Below, in pieces: positions 27,178 to 36,364 of a stretch of DNA of 64,000 bases (position 1 is the stretch's first letter; every line of letters begins with the position of its first letter). The DNA is from JABMQB01 sp963666575 (GTDB lineage: Bacteria > Bacteroidota > Bacteroidia > Bacteroidales > Prolixibacteraceae), in assembly GCA_963666575.2 (NCBI GenBank), contig CAXXYG010000013.1:56283-120282 (forward strand), read 5' to 3'. A program made the position numbers and the translations under genes. The notes under the pieces are model-generated. The model made no database searches. It saw nothing but the letters and a program-made list of their open reading frames with translations, and was not told the origin of the DNA.

Positions 27178-27606
27178 ATGAAAATTATAATTATCAACGG
27201 GCCAAACCTTAATCTTTTGGGAGTTAGAGAGAAATCGGTGTATGGCGATCAAGACTTTATTTCCTATTTTAAGACACTTCAAAATGATTATTTAGATAAC
27301 AATCTTGAATATTTCCAATCGAACATTGAAGGCGAACTTATTGACAAAATTCATGAAATTGGTTTTAACTACGATGGTATTATAATAAATGCCGGGGCTT
27401 ATACCCACACTTCGATTGCAATTCGCGATGCCATATCAGCTGTTTCTACTCCGGTAATCGAAATACATATATCAAATACATTAACCCGCGAAGAATTCAG
27501 GCATAAATCGGTTATCGGGCCTGTTTGCAAAGGGTGTATAATGGGTTTTGGATTAAATTCATATAAATTAGGCATTGAAGCATTAAAACAAATAACAAAC
27601 CAATAA
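27178..27606 (+). CDS. aroQ: 3-dehydroquinate dehydratase, type II
   Basis: A 142-residue enzyme of the shikimate pathway that dehydrates 3-dehydroquinate. IIINGPNLNLLGVREKSVYG contains the catalytic loop Arg and Tyr, NAGAYTHTSIAIRDAI the substrate Asn and the catalytic-region His, and EIHISNTLTREEFRHKSVI the remaining His/Arg residues. Length is typical for the dodecameric type II enzyme. It is divergent from xerD, with a short AT-rich promoter gap. Confidence 0.95.
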   Translation: MKIIIINGPNLNLLGVREKSVYGDQDFISYFKTLQNDYLDNNLEYFQSNIEGELIDKIHEIGFNYDGIIINAGAYTHTSIAIRDAISAVSTPVIEIHISNTLTREEFRHKSVIGPVCKGCIMGFGLNSYKLGIEALKQITNQ

Positions 27607-27748
27607 AACTACCGCAACAAACTATTTTAAATCTGTATTTATACTATAAAAAGGCTCAAATTTAACTTTAGCTCCTGATTTTTACGTTAAGTATTATTCC
27701 ATTTTTATTCACTAAACGAATAATATTCACTATCTTATTTAAATTAAA

Positions 27749-27756
27749 ATACATTT
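27749..27756 (+). promoter_or_regulatory. Candidate -7 promoter box for pyruvate kinase
   Basis: TACATTTG matches TAnnTTTG and lies 25 bp before the ATG at 27781. It would exclude an upstream GTG at 27757, because that codon falls before the likely transcription start. Confidence 0.4.
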
Positions 27757-27780
27757 GTGCGAATTTTAAAAAATGGGAAA

Positions 27781-29181
27781 ATGAGGCAGACGAAAATTAT
27801 AGCTAGTATTTCAGATAGCCGCTGTGAAGTTGATTTTATAAGGTCGTTGTACAATGCCGGAATGAATGTGGCTCGTATAAATACTGCGCATATAACAACC
27901 GAAAGCGGGAAAAAATTAATCGATAATATCCGTGAAGTTTCTGAAAAAATTGCCATCCTGATTGACACAAAAGGGCCTGAAATTAGGACAAAGAATGTGC
28001 TACAGGAAATTACCGTCAAACAAGGTGAAATGATTGACGTATCGGGCCAATTTGAAAATTCAGATCAAAAAAACCTGAGTGTTTCATACACCGGGTTTGT
28101 TGCTGACTTGCCTATTGGTGCTCAAATTCTAATTGATGATGGCGACATTGAATTGATTGTTTCAGAAAAAACACCAACCAAATTAATTTGCACCGTTGGA
28201 AACGATGGTACTATTAAAAACAACAAAAGTATCAATGTTCCTTCAGTTTCAATTCAACTGCCTTCAATTTCGGAGAAGGACAAAAAATTTATACTTTTTG
28301 CCATAGAAAACGACCTGGATTTTATCGCCCATTCGTTTGTAAGGAATAAAAAAGACATAGAAGCTGTTCAGGAAATTTTAGATGAACACAACAGCGAAAT
28401 TAAAATTATTGCAAAAATTGAAAACCTGGATGGAGTAACCAATATTGATGAAATATTAAAAGAAGCCTACGGCATTATGGTTGCGCGAGGTGATTTAGGC
28501 ATTGAATTACCCGCTGAGAAAATACCAACCATCCAGCGGCAACTAATCAGGAAATCGGTTAAATATAAAAAACCTGTAATTATTGCCACACAAATGCTTC
28601 ACAGTATGATTGAGCACCCAAGGCCAACCCGAGCTGAAGTAAGTGATGTAGCAAATGCAATATTTTCACGAACAGATGCCATTATGCTAAGTGGCGAAAC
28701 AGCTTATGGCAAATACCCGGAAGAAGCTGTTAAAACATTCGATCGAATAGCCAAGGAAGTAGAACCCAGCAAACAAAAACGTAATGACATAACTATCCCT
28801 CTGGTACAACAAGAAACACCCGTTTACCTTGCCGATTTAGCAATTAAAGCTGCTAATGAATTAAAACCCAAAGCCATTGTTACCTCAACCACTACAGGGC
28901 GCACGTCCAGATATCTGGCTGCTTTTAGGCCCGACGTACCAATTATTGCCATGTGCCATTCGATGCGGACTGTACGCGAAATGGCTCTTTCATATGGTGT
29001 TGAACCAACATTCCTCGAGGTTAAAAAAAATAAATTTAAAATTGAAAAAGCAGCAATTGATTCTTTAATAGCCGATGGTTTAATTACTGAAGATGATTTG
29101 ATAATTTACATTGGTGGCCGGTTCGGAAAAGATTGTGGTGCAACCTTTATCGAAATATCAACAGCAGGTAAATTAACTTAA
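27781..29181 (+). CDS. pyk: Pyruvate kinase
   Basis: A 466-residue glycolytic enzyme that converts phosphoenolpyruvate and ADP to pyruvate and ATP. DTKGPEIRTKN, KIENLDGVTNIDEIL (Lys and Glu of the active site), VARGDLGIELPAEK, and IIATQMLHSMIEHPRPTRAEVSDVANAI are all intact. The N-terminus reads IIASISDSRCEVDFIRSLYNAGMNVARIN; the first loop differs from the common TIGPAS form. The B domain is at about 70-165 and the C-terminal regulatory domain about 330-466. An alternative start at 27757 is disfavoured by the promoter box. Confidence 0.96.
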   Translation: MRQTKIIASISDSRCEVDFIRSLYNAGMNVARINTAHITTESGKKLIDNIREVSEKIAILIDTKGPEIRTKNVLQEITVKQGEMIDVSGQFENSDQKNLSVSYTGFVADLPIGAQILIDDGDIELIVSEKTPTKLICTVGNDGTIKNNKSINVPSVSIQLPSISEKDKKFILFAIENDLDFIAHSFVRNKKDIEAVQEILDEHNSEIKIIAKIENLDGVTNIDEILKEAYGIMVARGDLGIELPAEKIPTIQRQLIRKSVKYKKPVIIATQMLHSMIEHPRPTRAEVSDVANAIFSRTDAIMLSGETAYGKYPEEAVKTFDRIAKEVEPSKQKRNDITIPLVQQETPVYLADLAIKAANELKPKAIVTSTTTGRTSRYLAAFRPDVPIIAMCHSMRTVREMALSYGVEPTFLEVKKNKFKIEKAAIDSLIADGLITEDDLIIYIGGRFGKDCGATFIEISTAGKLT

Positions 29182-29193
29182 TAAATTAGTAAT

Positions 29194-29841
29194 CTACCTA
29201 AAATCAATAACCTCAAGATCCTTATATTTTGATTTGTCAAAAACAAAAAATGAATCGGGAATTGATTGGTTGGTGACCATATTGTCTATTATAATGGTAG
29301 TTGAACCACCATCAAAATCATACACAATTCCTGATTGAATCATCATTTTAGATTTATCAATTTTGATTGTAATTTTAGAAAAATCTTCACCTTCATTTTG
29401 AGGAATAAGGTCGATCAAATATAAAACAGTGCCTCCTTCACTCTTTTCGGATACAAATTCGAAATTAAAGTCACCTTTATAAATCTGAAATATTTTAGCA
29501 GGGTCCAATAATTCGTCTGATTCTTCATCGATTAACGAAATGGTTACTTGATTCCCATCTTCCATATATGTCCATATTGTTTGACCGTCTGAAAAAATCT
29601 CAACTCCCATTTCGGGAATAGTTACATGGTATTTTTTACCGTTCAAATCAATTGACCCCTTATAAGCCTCATTCATTCCGGCATTTTCATTCTCCATTGA
29701 ATATGAGAATGATGCTTTAATTGTTTCAAATGCTTCGGTTTTTTTACTCACCTGCTCTAGAATATTTTGAGCTTTGTTATCATTTTGCGCAAATGAATTA
29801 ATACAAAAAAATATAAATCCTATAATAAATAATTGTTTCAT
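29194..29841 (-). CDS. LolA-like outer-membrane lipoprotein carrier protein
   Basis: A 215-residue periplasmic protein with signal peptide QLFIIGFIFFCINSFAQ. The body matches the LolA fold: KTEAFETIKASFSYSMENE, YKGSIDLNGKKYHVTIPEMGVEIFSDG with the QTIWTYMEDGNQV strand, and a C-terminal IPDSFFVFDKSKY typical of Bacteroidota LolA-like proteins. It would ferry lipoproteins from the inner to the outer membrane. It lies 9 bp after ftsK on the same strand, an arrangement seen repeatedly in this phylum. Confidence 0.88.
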   Translation of the reverse strand: MKQLFIIGFIFFCINSFAQNDNKAQNILEQVSKKTEAFETIKASFSYSMENENAGMNEAYKGSIDLNGKKYHVTIPEMGVEIFSDGQTIWTYMEDGNQVTISLIDEESDELLDPAKIFQIYKGDFNFEFVSEKSEGGTVLYLIDLIPQNEGEDFSKITIKIDKSKMMIQSGIVYDFDGGSTTIIIDNMVTNQSIPDSFFVFDKSKYKDLEVIDFR

Positions 29842-29850
29842 TCCTGTTTT

Positions 29851-32265
29851 TTAATTCAAACTATTCAATAACTGTTCCAAACTATACTCATCCTGAATAA
29901 GCACCTGCCTGGCTTTGCTTCCTTCACTTGGGCCCACAATATTTGCTGCTTCTAATTGGTCCATAATTCGTCCTGCCCTGTTATAACCTATTGCCAATTT
30001 ACGTTGAATCATCGATGTTGAACCTACTTGGTTTGCTACAACCAACCTGGCTGATTCTTCAAATAATTCATCTGTATTCTCAAGGTCGGCAACAGAACCA
30101 TTGTCGTCATCACCCACATACTCGGGCAATAAATATGGCTCAGGATAACCTTGTTGGTCCGAAATATATTTACAAATTTCTTCCACTTCAGGCGTATCAA
30201 CAAACGCACACTGTACCCTTGTTAAACTACTTCCGGTTGAAATTAGCATATCACCTTTACCAATTAATTGATTGGCACCTGGCATATCAAGGATGGTTCT
30301 GGAGTCAATCATTGATGCTACTTTAAAAGCAATCCGTGTCGGGAAATTGGCTTTAATAACACCTGTAATAATTGTAACCGAAGGACGCTGTGTTGCTATT
30401 ATCATGTGAATACCAACGGCCCGTGCCAATTGTGCAATTCGGGCAATAGGCATTTCTACTTCTTTACCGGCTGTCATTATCAAGTCAGCAAACTCATCAA
30501 TAACCACAACTATATATGGCATAAACCTGTGCCCTTTTTCAGGATTTAAACGCCTTCCAATAAATTTTACGTTGTATTCTTTTATATTCCTGACATGTGC
30601 TTTTTTCAATAAATCATAACGCGAATCCATCTCAATATTAACCGAATTCAGGGTATTTTTTACTTTCTGAACATCGGTTATTATTGAATCTTCTTCGCCT
30701 GGGAGTTTTGCCAGAAAGTGTTTTTCAATTACTGAATAAATGCTTAATTCAACCTTCTTAGGATCGATAAAAATAAATTTAAGCTGAGAAGGGTGTTTTT
30801 TGAATAACAAAGAAGTTATTAAAACATTTAATCCCACCGATTTACCTTGTCCTGTTGCACCAGCAACAAGAATATGTGGCATTTTAACTAAATCGAACAT
30901 AAATGTTTCATTCGAAATTGTTTTCCCAATAACAACGGGTAATTCAGCGGAAGTTTCCTGAAATTTTTTGGAAATAATAATCGACCTCATGGAAACAATT
31001 TCGGGGTGCTGATTTGGCACCTCAATACCAATTGTCCCCCTCCCAGGGATTGGGGCAATAATTCTGATTCCCAAAGCAGCAAGGCTCAGGGCTATATCAT
31101 CTTCGAGATTTTTAATTTTTGCTATACGGATACCCGGTGCCGGCACAATTTCATACAAAGTAATTGTGGGGCCAATGGTTGCCCGAATTTTAGTAATTTC
31201 AATTTTATAATGGCGAAGGGTTTCGACAATTTTATTTTTATTCGAAATAAGCTCTTCATTTGAAACTTCAGCATTGCGCGATTGATGTTCAATCAACATG
31301 TCGGCAGGAGGTACCTTATAATTTGATAGATCAAGTGTTGGGTCATAATCAGCAAGGGGCTCTTTTGATAATTCAGGCTCTTCTTCTTCAGGCAGTTTTT
31401 CAACAGTTAATTCCAAATCATCTAATTCATCCTTAGGGACCTCTGTTTCATTATTTTCAAGCGATGGGGAAATTTCAAGTCCATTATCATCTATTTCATC
31501 CGGATCAAATACTGCCTTGACTATATCATCGTCTTCAATTACTTTCGAAATCGAATCATCAACTAATAAAGCTCCATTATCATCATCAATATCAATGCCA
31601 TCTGGTCCAATATTCTCTAATTCTGAATCAGCATCTGTGGTTTTTGATGCAAAAATCCTTTTTAACCAAGGTATTAAATTTTCGAAACTGGCAATTAAAA
31701 ATACAAAAGCCGAAAATACCAATAATAAAAGTGTACCGGTTTTTCCAATTACCGACTCAAGCCATAAACTACAAATAAAACCATACCTTCCTCCCAGATA
31801 AGTATAAATCGAAACATCATCTTTTACAAACAAAGCACCCAAGGCAATTGAAACCCAAATAATTATAAAAATAGAATACCATAAATTCTTTTTCAGGTTA
31901 ACCAGTTTTTTACCTAAAATTTGCAGGCCGCTAATTATCAGCAAATAAACAAATACGAATGAAATTATTCCAAATCCCCTGTTAATAATTACCTCTGATA
32001 AATAGGCACCGGTTTTTCCGGCTTTATTCCCAACTTTAACATCCGAATTAAAAACGAGGTCGCTCCAGCTTAAATCCAACTTACTTTGATCGGCTGCCCC
32101 ATAAAATAAAAATGAAATAAATGCCACCAGAAAAAAAACTGCAACTGCCAAAAAAAGTGCACCAAAACCATACCTGAACTTATCACCTTTTAAAAATGAA
32201 GTACCCGGTTTTTTAACCTTTTTTTTCGTATGAATTTTTCCTGCGCGTCTCTTCTTTGTAGCCAT
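29851..32265 (-). CDS. ftsK: DNA translocase FtsK/SpoIIIE
   Basis: An 804-residue motor that pumps chromosomal DNA at the division septum. A Lys/Arg-rich start is followed by four membrane helices (to about 205), an acidic linker (about 206-304), the alpha/beta motor with GATGQGKSVGLN (Walker A, about 470) and YIVVVIDEFADLIM (Walker B), ATQRPSVTIITG, and a C-terminal winged-helix gamma domain (STSMIQRKLAIGYNRAGRIM) that reads KOPS-like polarity sites. An open frame extends to 32289, but a -7 box at 32287-32294 and the normal MATKKRRAGK start favour 32265. The linker is short compared with E. coli FtsK, as usual in this phylum. Confidence 0.95.
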   Translation of the reverse strand: MATKKRRAGKIHTKKKVKKPGTSFLKGDKFRYGFGALFLAVAVFFLVAFISFLFYGAADQSKLDLSWSDLVFNSDVKVGNKAGKTGAYLSEVIINRGFGIISFVFVYLLIISGLQILGKKLVNLKKNLWYSIFIIIWVSIALGALFVKDDVSIYTYLGGRYGFICSLWLESVIGKTGTLLLLVFSAFVFLIASFENLIPWLKRIFASKTTDADSELENIGPDGIDIDDDNGALLVDDSISKVIEDDDIVKAVFDPDEIDDNGLEISPSLENNETEVPKDELDDLELTVEKLPEEEEPELSKEPLADYDPTLDLSNYKVPPADMLIEHQSRNAEVSNEELISNKNKIVETLRHYKIEITKIRATIGPTITLYEIVPAPGIRIAKIKNLEDDIALSLAALGIRIIAPIPGRGTIGIEVPNQHPEIVSMRSIIISKKFQETSAELPVVIGKTISNETFMFDLVKMPHILVAGATGQGKSVGLNVLITSLLFKKHPSQLKFIFIDPKKVELSIYSVIEKHFLAKLPGEEDSIITDVQKVKNTLNSVNIEMDSRYDLLKKAHVRNIKEYNVKFIGRRLNPEKGHRFMPYIVVVIDEFADLIMTAGKEVEMPIARIAQLARAVGIHMIIATQRPSVTIITGVIKANFPTRIAFKVASMIDSRTILDMPGANQLIGKGDMLISTGSSLTRVQCAFVDTPEVEEICKYISDQQGYPEPYLLPEYVGDDDNGSVADLENTDELFEESARLVVANQVGSTSMIQRKLAIGYNRAGRIMDQLEAANIVGPSEGSKARQVLIQDEYSLEQLLNSLN

Positions 32266-32286
32266 TAGCATGTGTAAAACAATGTG

Positions 32287-32294
32287 CAAAGTTA
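32287..32294 (-). promoter_or_regulatory. Candidate -7 promoter box for ftsK
   Basis: TAACTTTG on the minus strand matches TAnnTTTG and predicts a leader of about 15 nt before the ATG at 32265. No -33 TTTG was seen. Confidence 0.4.
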
Positions 32295-32602
32295 ACGAAA
32301 AATATTTAGTGTGCCTTTTATCTCTGGGCTTTTATAGCATCTGCTTCAGATATTACTTGTACCTAATTAAATACACCTAAGGTGGTTAATAACTATCTAA
32401 ATAACAAACACTAAACGTATCCATATTTCCCAATTATTTATTAATTTTCCCATAAATAGAACATAAAAGCAGCTACTTTTTATGACAACGCATTGCCTGT
32501 CAATTACTTCGGGTACCTGGCATGTGTTTTGATATTAAAAATCATCAAATCAGTGGTTTGGACGCTTAAATTGAGAAATTTATATTCAATAAAAAAAACT
32601 AA
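32295..32602. other. Divergent intergenic region, about 310 bp, no gene seen
   Basis: AT-rich sequence between ftsK and the small secreted-protein gene. No ORF, strong hairpin or repeat was found. It must hold the promoter of the rightward gene at 32603, but no exact TAnnTTTG box is close enough to call. Confidence 0.55.
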
Positions 32603-33169
32603 ATGAATAATATTTTCAAGCTATGTTTTTTCATCTGTTTACTTTTTACATCGTCAGCAATTAAAGCGCAAAAGGATAAAAGCGTAAATGTTGGGATAAC
32701 CATAATGGAATCATCAAGCTTAAATTTTATCAATTTAGCCGGAAACACTGCCCTGTATTTACAACCCACAGCCCCAACTGAAGCAGGAAATGCATTGGAT
32801 TTTAGTAATGCAACAAACAGCGACATATGGCTTAATTATTCGTCAATTGTCAGGCCAGGAACATCAAAAAATGTAATGGTTCAAATTACTGACGGTGAAA
32901 TTCCCAATGGGCTCACACTTAAAGTTATTGCTGGTGAAGATGTAAAAGAAGGAAAAGGAAAAACAGGAAATCCTACCGGACAAGTTGTATTATCAAACCA
33001 GGCTAAACCCGTACTTACCGATTTAAAAAGCTGCTATACAGGAATCGGGGTTGCCAAAGGCCATAACCTGACTTATTCTCTCGAACTATCATCGTTAGAC
33101 GATTATAACCAATTAACTTCGACTACCAATACCATTTCAATTACCTACACTTTTATGGAAAACAATTAA
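32603..33169 (+). CDS. Small secreted beta-rich protein of unknown function
   Basis: A 188-residue protein with a clear signal peptide (FKLCFFICLLFTSSAIKAQ) and no lipobox. The mature part is predicted to be all-beta: VNVGITIMESSSLNFI, WLNYSSIVRPGTSKNVMVQI, TLKVIAGED, and a last strand NTISITYTFMENN. Only one cysteine is present (KSCYTG). The overall shape, with a hydrophobic last strand ending in YTF, recalls bacterial pilin or spore-coat-U-like beta sandwiches, but I do not recognise a family. It stands alone, with no usher, chaperone or other subunits nearby. Confidence 0.75.
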   Translation: MNNIFKLCFFICLLFTSSAIKAQKDKSVNVGITIMESSSLNFINLAGNTALYLQPTAPTEAGNALDFSNATNSDIWLNYSSIVRPGTSKNVMVQITDGEIPNGLTLKVIAGEDVKEGKGKTGNPTGQVVLSNQAKPVLTDLKSCYTGIGVAKGHNLTYSLELSSLDDYNQLTSTTNTISITYTFMENN

Positions 33170-33317
33170 CAACTGGAAATCTGGCATTTAACTTATCCCA
33201 TTTTAATAAAATTCAATTGTTTAAACATATGTTTTTCCATAAATAAAATTGTTTTAAAGCATCTATTTTCTAACAAAAACACCTATAAACATCATATAAA
33301 ATCAGTTTGCCTTTATT

Positions 33318-33325
33318 TATGTTTG
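33318..33325 (+). promoter_or_regulatory. Candidate -7 promoter box for the carbamate kinase operon
   Basis: TATGTTTG matches TAnnTTTG and lies 26 bp before the ATG at 33351. A TTTG also lies 8 bp upstream, too close for the -33 element. Confidence 0.4.
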
Positions 33326-33350
33326 CATTATTACAAACATCGATCAATAA

Positions 33351-34310
33351 ATGATGAAAAAACTTGCAGTAGTAGCTTTGGGAGGAAATGCCTTATTAAG
33401 AGGCGATGAAGCAGGGACTATAGAAGAACAGGAAAAAAATGCAACAGAAACGCTTGAGAACCTGATCTATTTAATACGTGATGGGTATGACCTGGTTATT
33501 ACACACGGCAATGGGCCCCAGGTAGGCAATATTTTAATGCGTAATGCTGCTGGAGAGGAAATGTACAATATTGCACCAATGCCACTCGATATTTGTGTTG
33601 CTGATACTCAGGGAGGAATTGGTTATATGCTGGAACGCATGATTCGTAATGTTTTAACAAAACATGGAATTCAGAAAAATGTTATCACACTGGTAACAAT
33701 GGTTGAAATTGACCCAAAAGATGAAGCATTTAATAATCCTTCGAAAAGAGTTGGGAAAATATATAAGAAACAGGAAGCTGAAAAATTAAACAAACTAAAA
33801 GGCTGGGAATTTAAACCTACGCCAAAAGCCGATGATGGTTTCCGGAGAGTGGTTCCATCACCACAGCCTATTTCCATAATCAACAAAAACACCATACAAA
33901 CCCTGGCACAACAGGGTAACATTGTAATTGCAGGTGGCGGCGGCGGAATCCCTATTTATTTCGACGAAAAAAATAACATTCGTACATTAGATGCTGTTAT
34001 TGATAAAGACATGGCTTCAAGTTTATTGGCAGTTAATATTAAGGCCGATGAGTTGTATATTTTAACTGATGTACCATTTATTTACAAAGATTTTGGAAAA
34101 CCTACGCAAGAAAAACTTGAATTTTTGGATTATGCAGATACTATAAAATACAAAAATATGGGGACTTTTTCCCAGGGAACAATGGAGCCAAAAATTAATG
34201 CCTGTTTGTTTTTTATTAAAAACGGAGGTAATAAAAGTGTAATTACAGAAGCAAAAAAACTGGAAGACAGGTCATATGGCTCCAAAATCACATTGTATTA
34301 CGACAAATAA
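33351..34310 (+). CDS. arcC: Carbamate kinase
   Basis: A 319-residue amino-acid-kinase-fold enzyme that makes ATP from carbamoyl phosphate. VVALGGNALLRGDEAGTIEEQ (about 7-27), ITHGNGPQVGNILMRN (about 47-62), VIAGGGGGIPIYFDEKNN and VIDKDMASSLLA are the family motifs. It starts at either of two consecutive ATG codons (33351 or 33354). It lies 11 bp before ornithine carbamoyltransferase, so the two form an operon converting citrulline and phosphate to ornithine, CO2, ammonia and ATP. Confidence 0.95.
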   Translation: MMKKLAVVALGGNALLRGDEAGTIEEQEKNATETLENLIYLIRDGYDLVITHGNGPQVGNILMRNAAGEEMYNIAPMPLDICVADTQGGIGYMLERMIRNVLTKHGIQKNVITLVTMVEIDPKDEAFNNPSKRVGKIYKKQEAEKLNKLKGWEFKPTPKADDGFRRVVPSPQPISIINKNTIQTLAQQGNIVIAGGGGGIPIYFDEKNNIRTLDAVIDKDMASSLLAVNIKADELYILTDVPFIYKDFGKPTQEKLEFLDYADTIKYKNMGTFSQGTMEPKINACLFFIKNGGNKSVITEAKKLEDRSYGSKITLYYDK

Positions 34311-34321
34311 AACAAACAACT

Positions 34322-35320
34322 ATGGCAATCAATTTAAAAAACCGTAATTTTTTAAAACTATTGGACTACTCTTCTGATGAAATAAACTATTTAATAGAAT
34401 TCTCAAACGAACTAAAAAAAGCCAAATATGCTGGTTCTGAACAACAAAAGCTTACTGGTAAAAACATTGCTTTAATATTTGAAAAAAGCTCGACACGTAC
34501 ACGTTGTGCCTTTGAAGTTGCGGCTTACGACCAAGGGGCACATGTTACTTACCTTGGCCCTTCAGGGACACAAATTGGTTCAAAAGAAACGATGAAAGAT
34601 ACTGCCCGTGTTTTGGGCAAAATGTACGACGGCATACAATACCGTGGCTTTGGACAGGATATTGTTGAGGAATTAGGCACATATGCCGGAGTACCTGTTT
34701 GGAATGGGCTGACCAATGAATTCCATCCCACACAAATTCTGGCCGATTTTTTAACCATGCACGAACATTGCGCTAAACCACTGTCCGAAATTAAATTTTG
34801 TTATTTGGGCGATGCACGTAACAATATGGGCAACTCATTAATGGTCGGAGCTGCAAAACTAGGTATGGACTTTAGAGCTGCAGCTCCAGCCGAATGTCAA
34901 CCCTCAGAAGAATTACAAAATACTTGCAGGGCAATTGCTGCCAAAACTGGCGGAAAAATTATGATCACTTCCAATGTTGAAGAAGCGGTAAAAGGTTGTG
35001 ATTTTTTATATACCGATGTATGGGTATCAATGGGTGAACCGGATGAGGTATGGGCACAACGCATAAAACAACTCCTTCCTTACCAGGTAAATAGCAGTGT
35101 TGTAAAAATGACTCAAAATCCAGAAGTGAAATTTTTACATTGTTTGCCTGCTTTTCATAACCGTGATACAAAAATGGGAGAAGAGATCTTTCAAAAATTT
35201 GGCATAAATTCAATGGAGGTTACCGACGAAGTGTTTGAAAGCCCGGCATCGATTGTTTTTGACCAGGCTGAAAACCGGATGCATACAATTAAGGCAGTGA
35301 TGGTAGCCACATTAGGATAA
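34322..35320 (+). CDS. arcB: Ornithine carbamoyltransferase (probably catabolic)
   Basis: A 332-residue enzyme that transfers the carbamoyl group between carbamoyl phosphate and ornithine/citrulline. KSSTRTRCAFE (about 55-65) binds carbamoyl phosphate, GIQYRGF and WNGLTNEFHPTQILADFLTM follow, and FLHCLPAFHN (about 270) is the ornithine-site Cys loop. Length and the LTNEFHPTQ and HCLPAFHN forms agree with catabolic ArcB-type enzymes, and the carbamate kinase partner supports that direction. No arginine deiminase, antiporter or ArgR gene is present here. Confidence 0.93.
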   Translation: MAINLKNRNFLKLLDYSSDEINYLIEFSNELKKAKYAGSEQQKLTGKNIALIFEKSSTRTRCAFEVAAYDQGAHVTYLGPSGTQIGSKETMKDTARVLGKMYDGIQYRGFGQDIVEELGTYAGVPVWNGLTNEFHPTQILADFLTMHEHCAKPLSEIKFCYLGDARNNMGNSLMVGAAKLGMDFRAAAPAECQPSEELQNTCRAIAAKTGGKIMITSNVEEAVKGCDFLYTDVWVSMGEPDEVWAQRIKQLLPYQVNSSVVKMTQNPEVKFLHCLPAFHNRDTKMGEEIFQKFGINSMEVTDEVFESPASIVFDQAENRMHTIKAVMVATLG

Positions 35321-35329
35321 AAAACAAAA

Positions 35330-35349
35330 GGCTGCCCGTGTGGGCAGCC
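35330..35349. terminator. Terminator between arcB and the head-GIN lipoprotein
   Basis: GGCTGCCC pairs with GGGCAGCC around a GTGT loop. On the minus strand the stem is followed by CTTTTGTTTT, so it is a good terminator for the leftward gene and may also serve the rightward one. Confidence 0.6.
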
Positions 35350-35424
35350 CTCAATAACTAACTAAATAAAACTATTATGACTATTCTCAAAAAAATCTGC
35401 TGCTGTTGCTATATATAACTTAAA

Positions 35425-36135
35425 TTAGTCTCTTGATATTGTGCCTAAGCCCTCAATATTTTTATGAACTTCGGGATTGCCTTTGTACTTAATTTTCCCA
35501 ACACCTTCAATTTTGGCATATAACTCCTCAGTAGTATATACACTTGCAGTTCCGACACCTTCTATTTTAATACGTGCCTCTTTTGTTTTTAATTCATCGG
35601 CATCTAAAAAACCGGCTCCCGATAATCGGGCTTCCAGATATTCAGCTACACCTTTTAATTCATAAAAAACACCACCTTCACCAATAACTTCAATACTATT
35701 TGCTTTTAAGTCCATTTCAATTTTTGCTCCTCCTTCAACATGAAGGTAAAAATCATCAAGGTCGACATATCCTTTGGTTTCAAGCTTCACACCACCCTGA
35801 ATATGTAAACTTTCCAAATCCTTAAAAGTGATGTACAAAATAATCCTTTCAAAATCGAGGTGTCTTTTAGTGACAGTCAGTTTCAGAAATTCATTGTCAT
35901 TATCCACATCAATATAATCGAAAGCATCACTATCAGAGGCTTTTATAGTTAATGATGCCTGGTCGTCCTGCTTTAGAATTACTTTATAACCTCCTTCAAG
36001 GTAAACCTTTCTGAAATTATTAACCTCGTAGGTACGGCTTTCGAAATCGTCGTACTGAGCATTGCTTTTAAGCGTACACGAAGCTGTTAAAAATCCTATT
36101 AAAAAGGCAATTGAAGCGAACTTAAATAGTTTCAT
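35425..36135 (-). CDS. Head GIN domain-containing lipoprotein (DUF2807)
   Basis: A 236-residue protein with a lipoprotein signal (FASIAFLIGFLTASC, lipobox TASC). The mature part is a right-handed beta-helix-like chain of short repeats: YEVNNFRKVYLEGGYKVIL at the start, then strands such as SLHIQGGVKLETKG, FYLHVEGGAKIEMD, IKIEGVGTASVYT and YAKIEGVGKIKYKG. This is the layout of the DUF2807 head-GIN family, abundant in Bacteroidota and anchored in the cell envelope; the function is unknown. It converges with arcB. Confidence 0.85.
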   Translation of the reverse strand: MKLFKFASIAFLIGFLTASCTLKSNAQYDDFESRTYEVNNFRKVYLEGGYKVILKQDDQASLTIKASDSDAFDYIDVDNDNEFLKLTVTKRHLDFERIILYITFKDLESLHIQGGVKLETKGYVDLDDFYLHVEGGAKIEMDLKANSIEVIGEGGVFYELKGVAEYLEARLSGAGFLDADELKTKEARIKIEGVGTASVYTTEELYAKIEGVGKIKYKGNPEVHKNIEGLGTISRD

Positions 36136-36364
36136 GGTTAATAGTTTATGGTTTTCTAATGGCTGGTATTTTAGTTTCTGTAACCAAAAATAACAGCCTT
36201 TACCTGCGAAACTAAAACTAATTCGATAAACCGCCGTTTTTTAACGACGAATGGAAAATGGAAGATAAATTCCGGAGAATGAAAAAAGTAAAAAGGAACG
36301 GAGATTAAGGTACTTCGGAAGTACTACCCCCTACCTCTGAAGTACCCCTCCCCACTTTTTTTGT
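36136..36364. other. Intergenic region left of the 21-bp array, no gene seen
   Basis: AT-rich promoter region of the head-GIN gene followed by a short GC-rich stretch, including a GGTACTTCGGAAGTAC near-palindrome around 36309-36324 and a run of CCCCTACC. No ORF was found. The 21-bp array begins at its right end. Confidence 0.5.
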
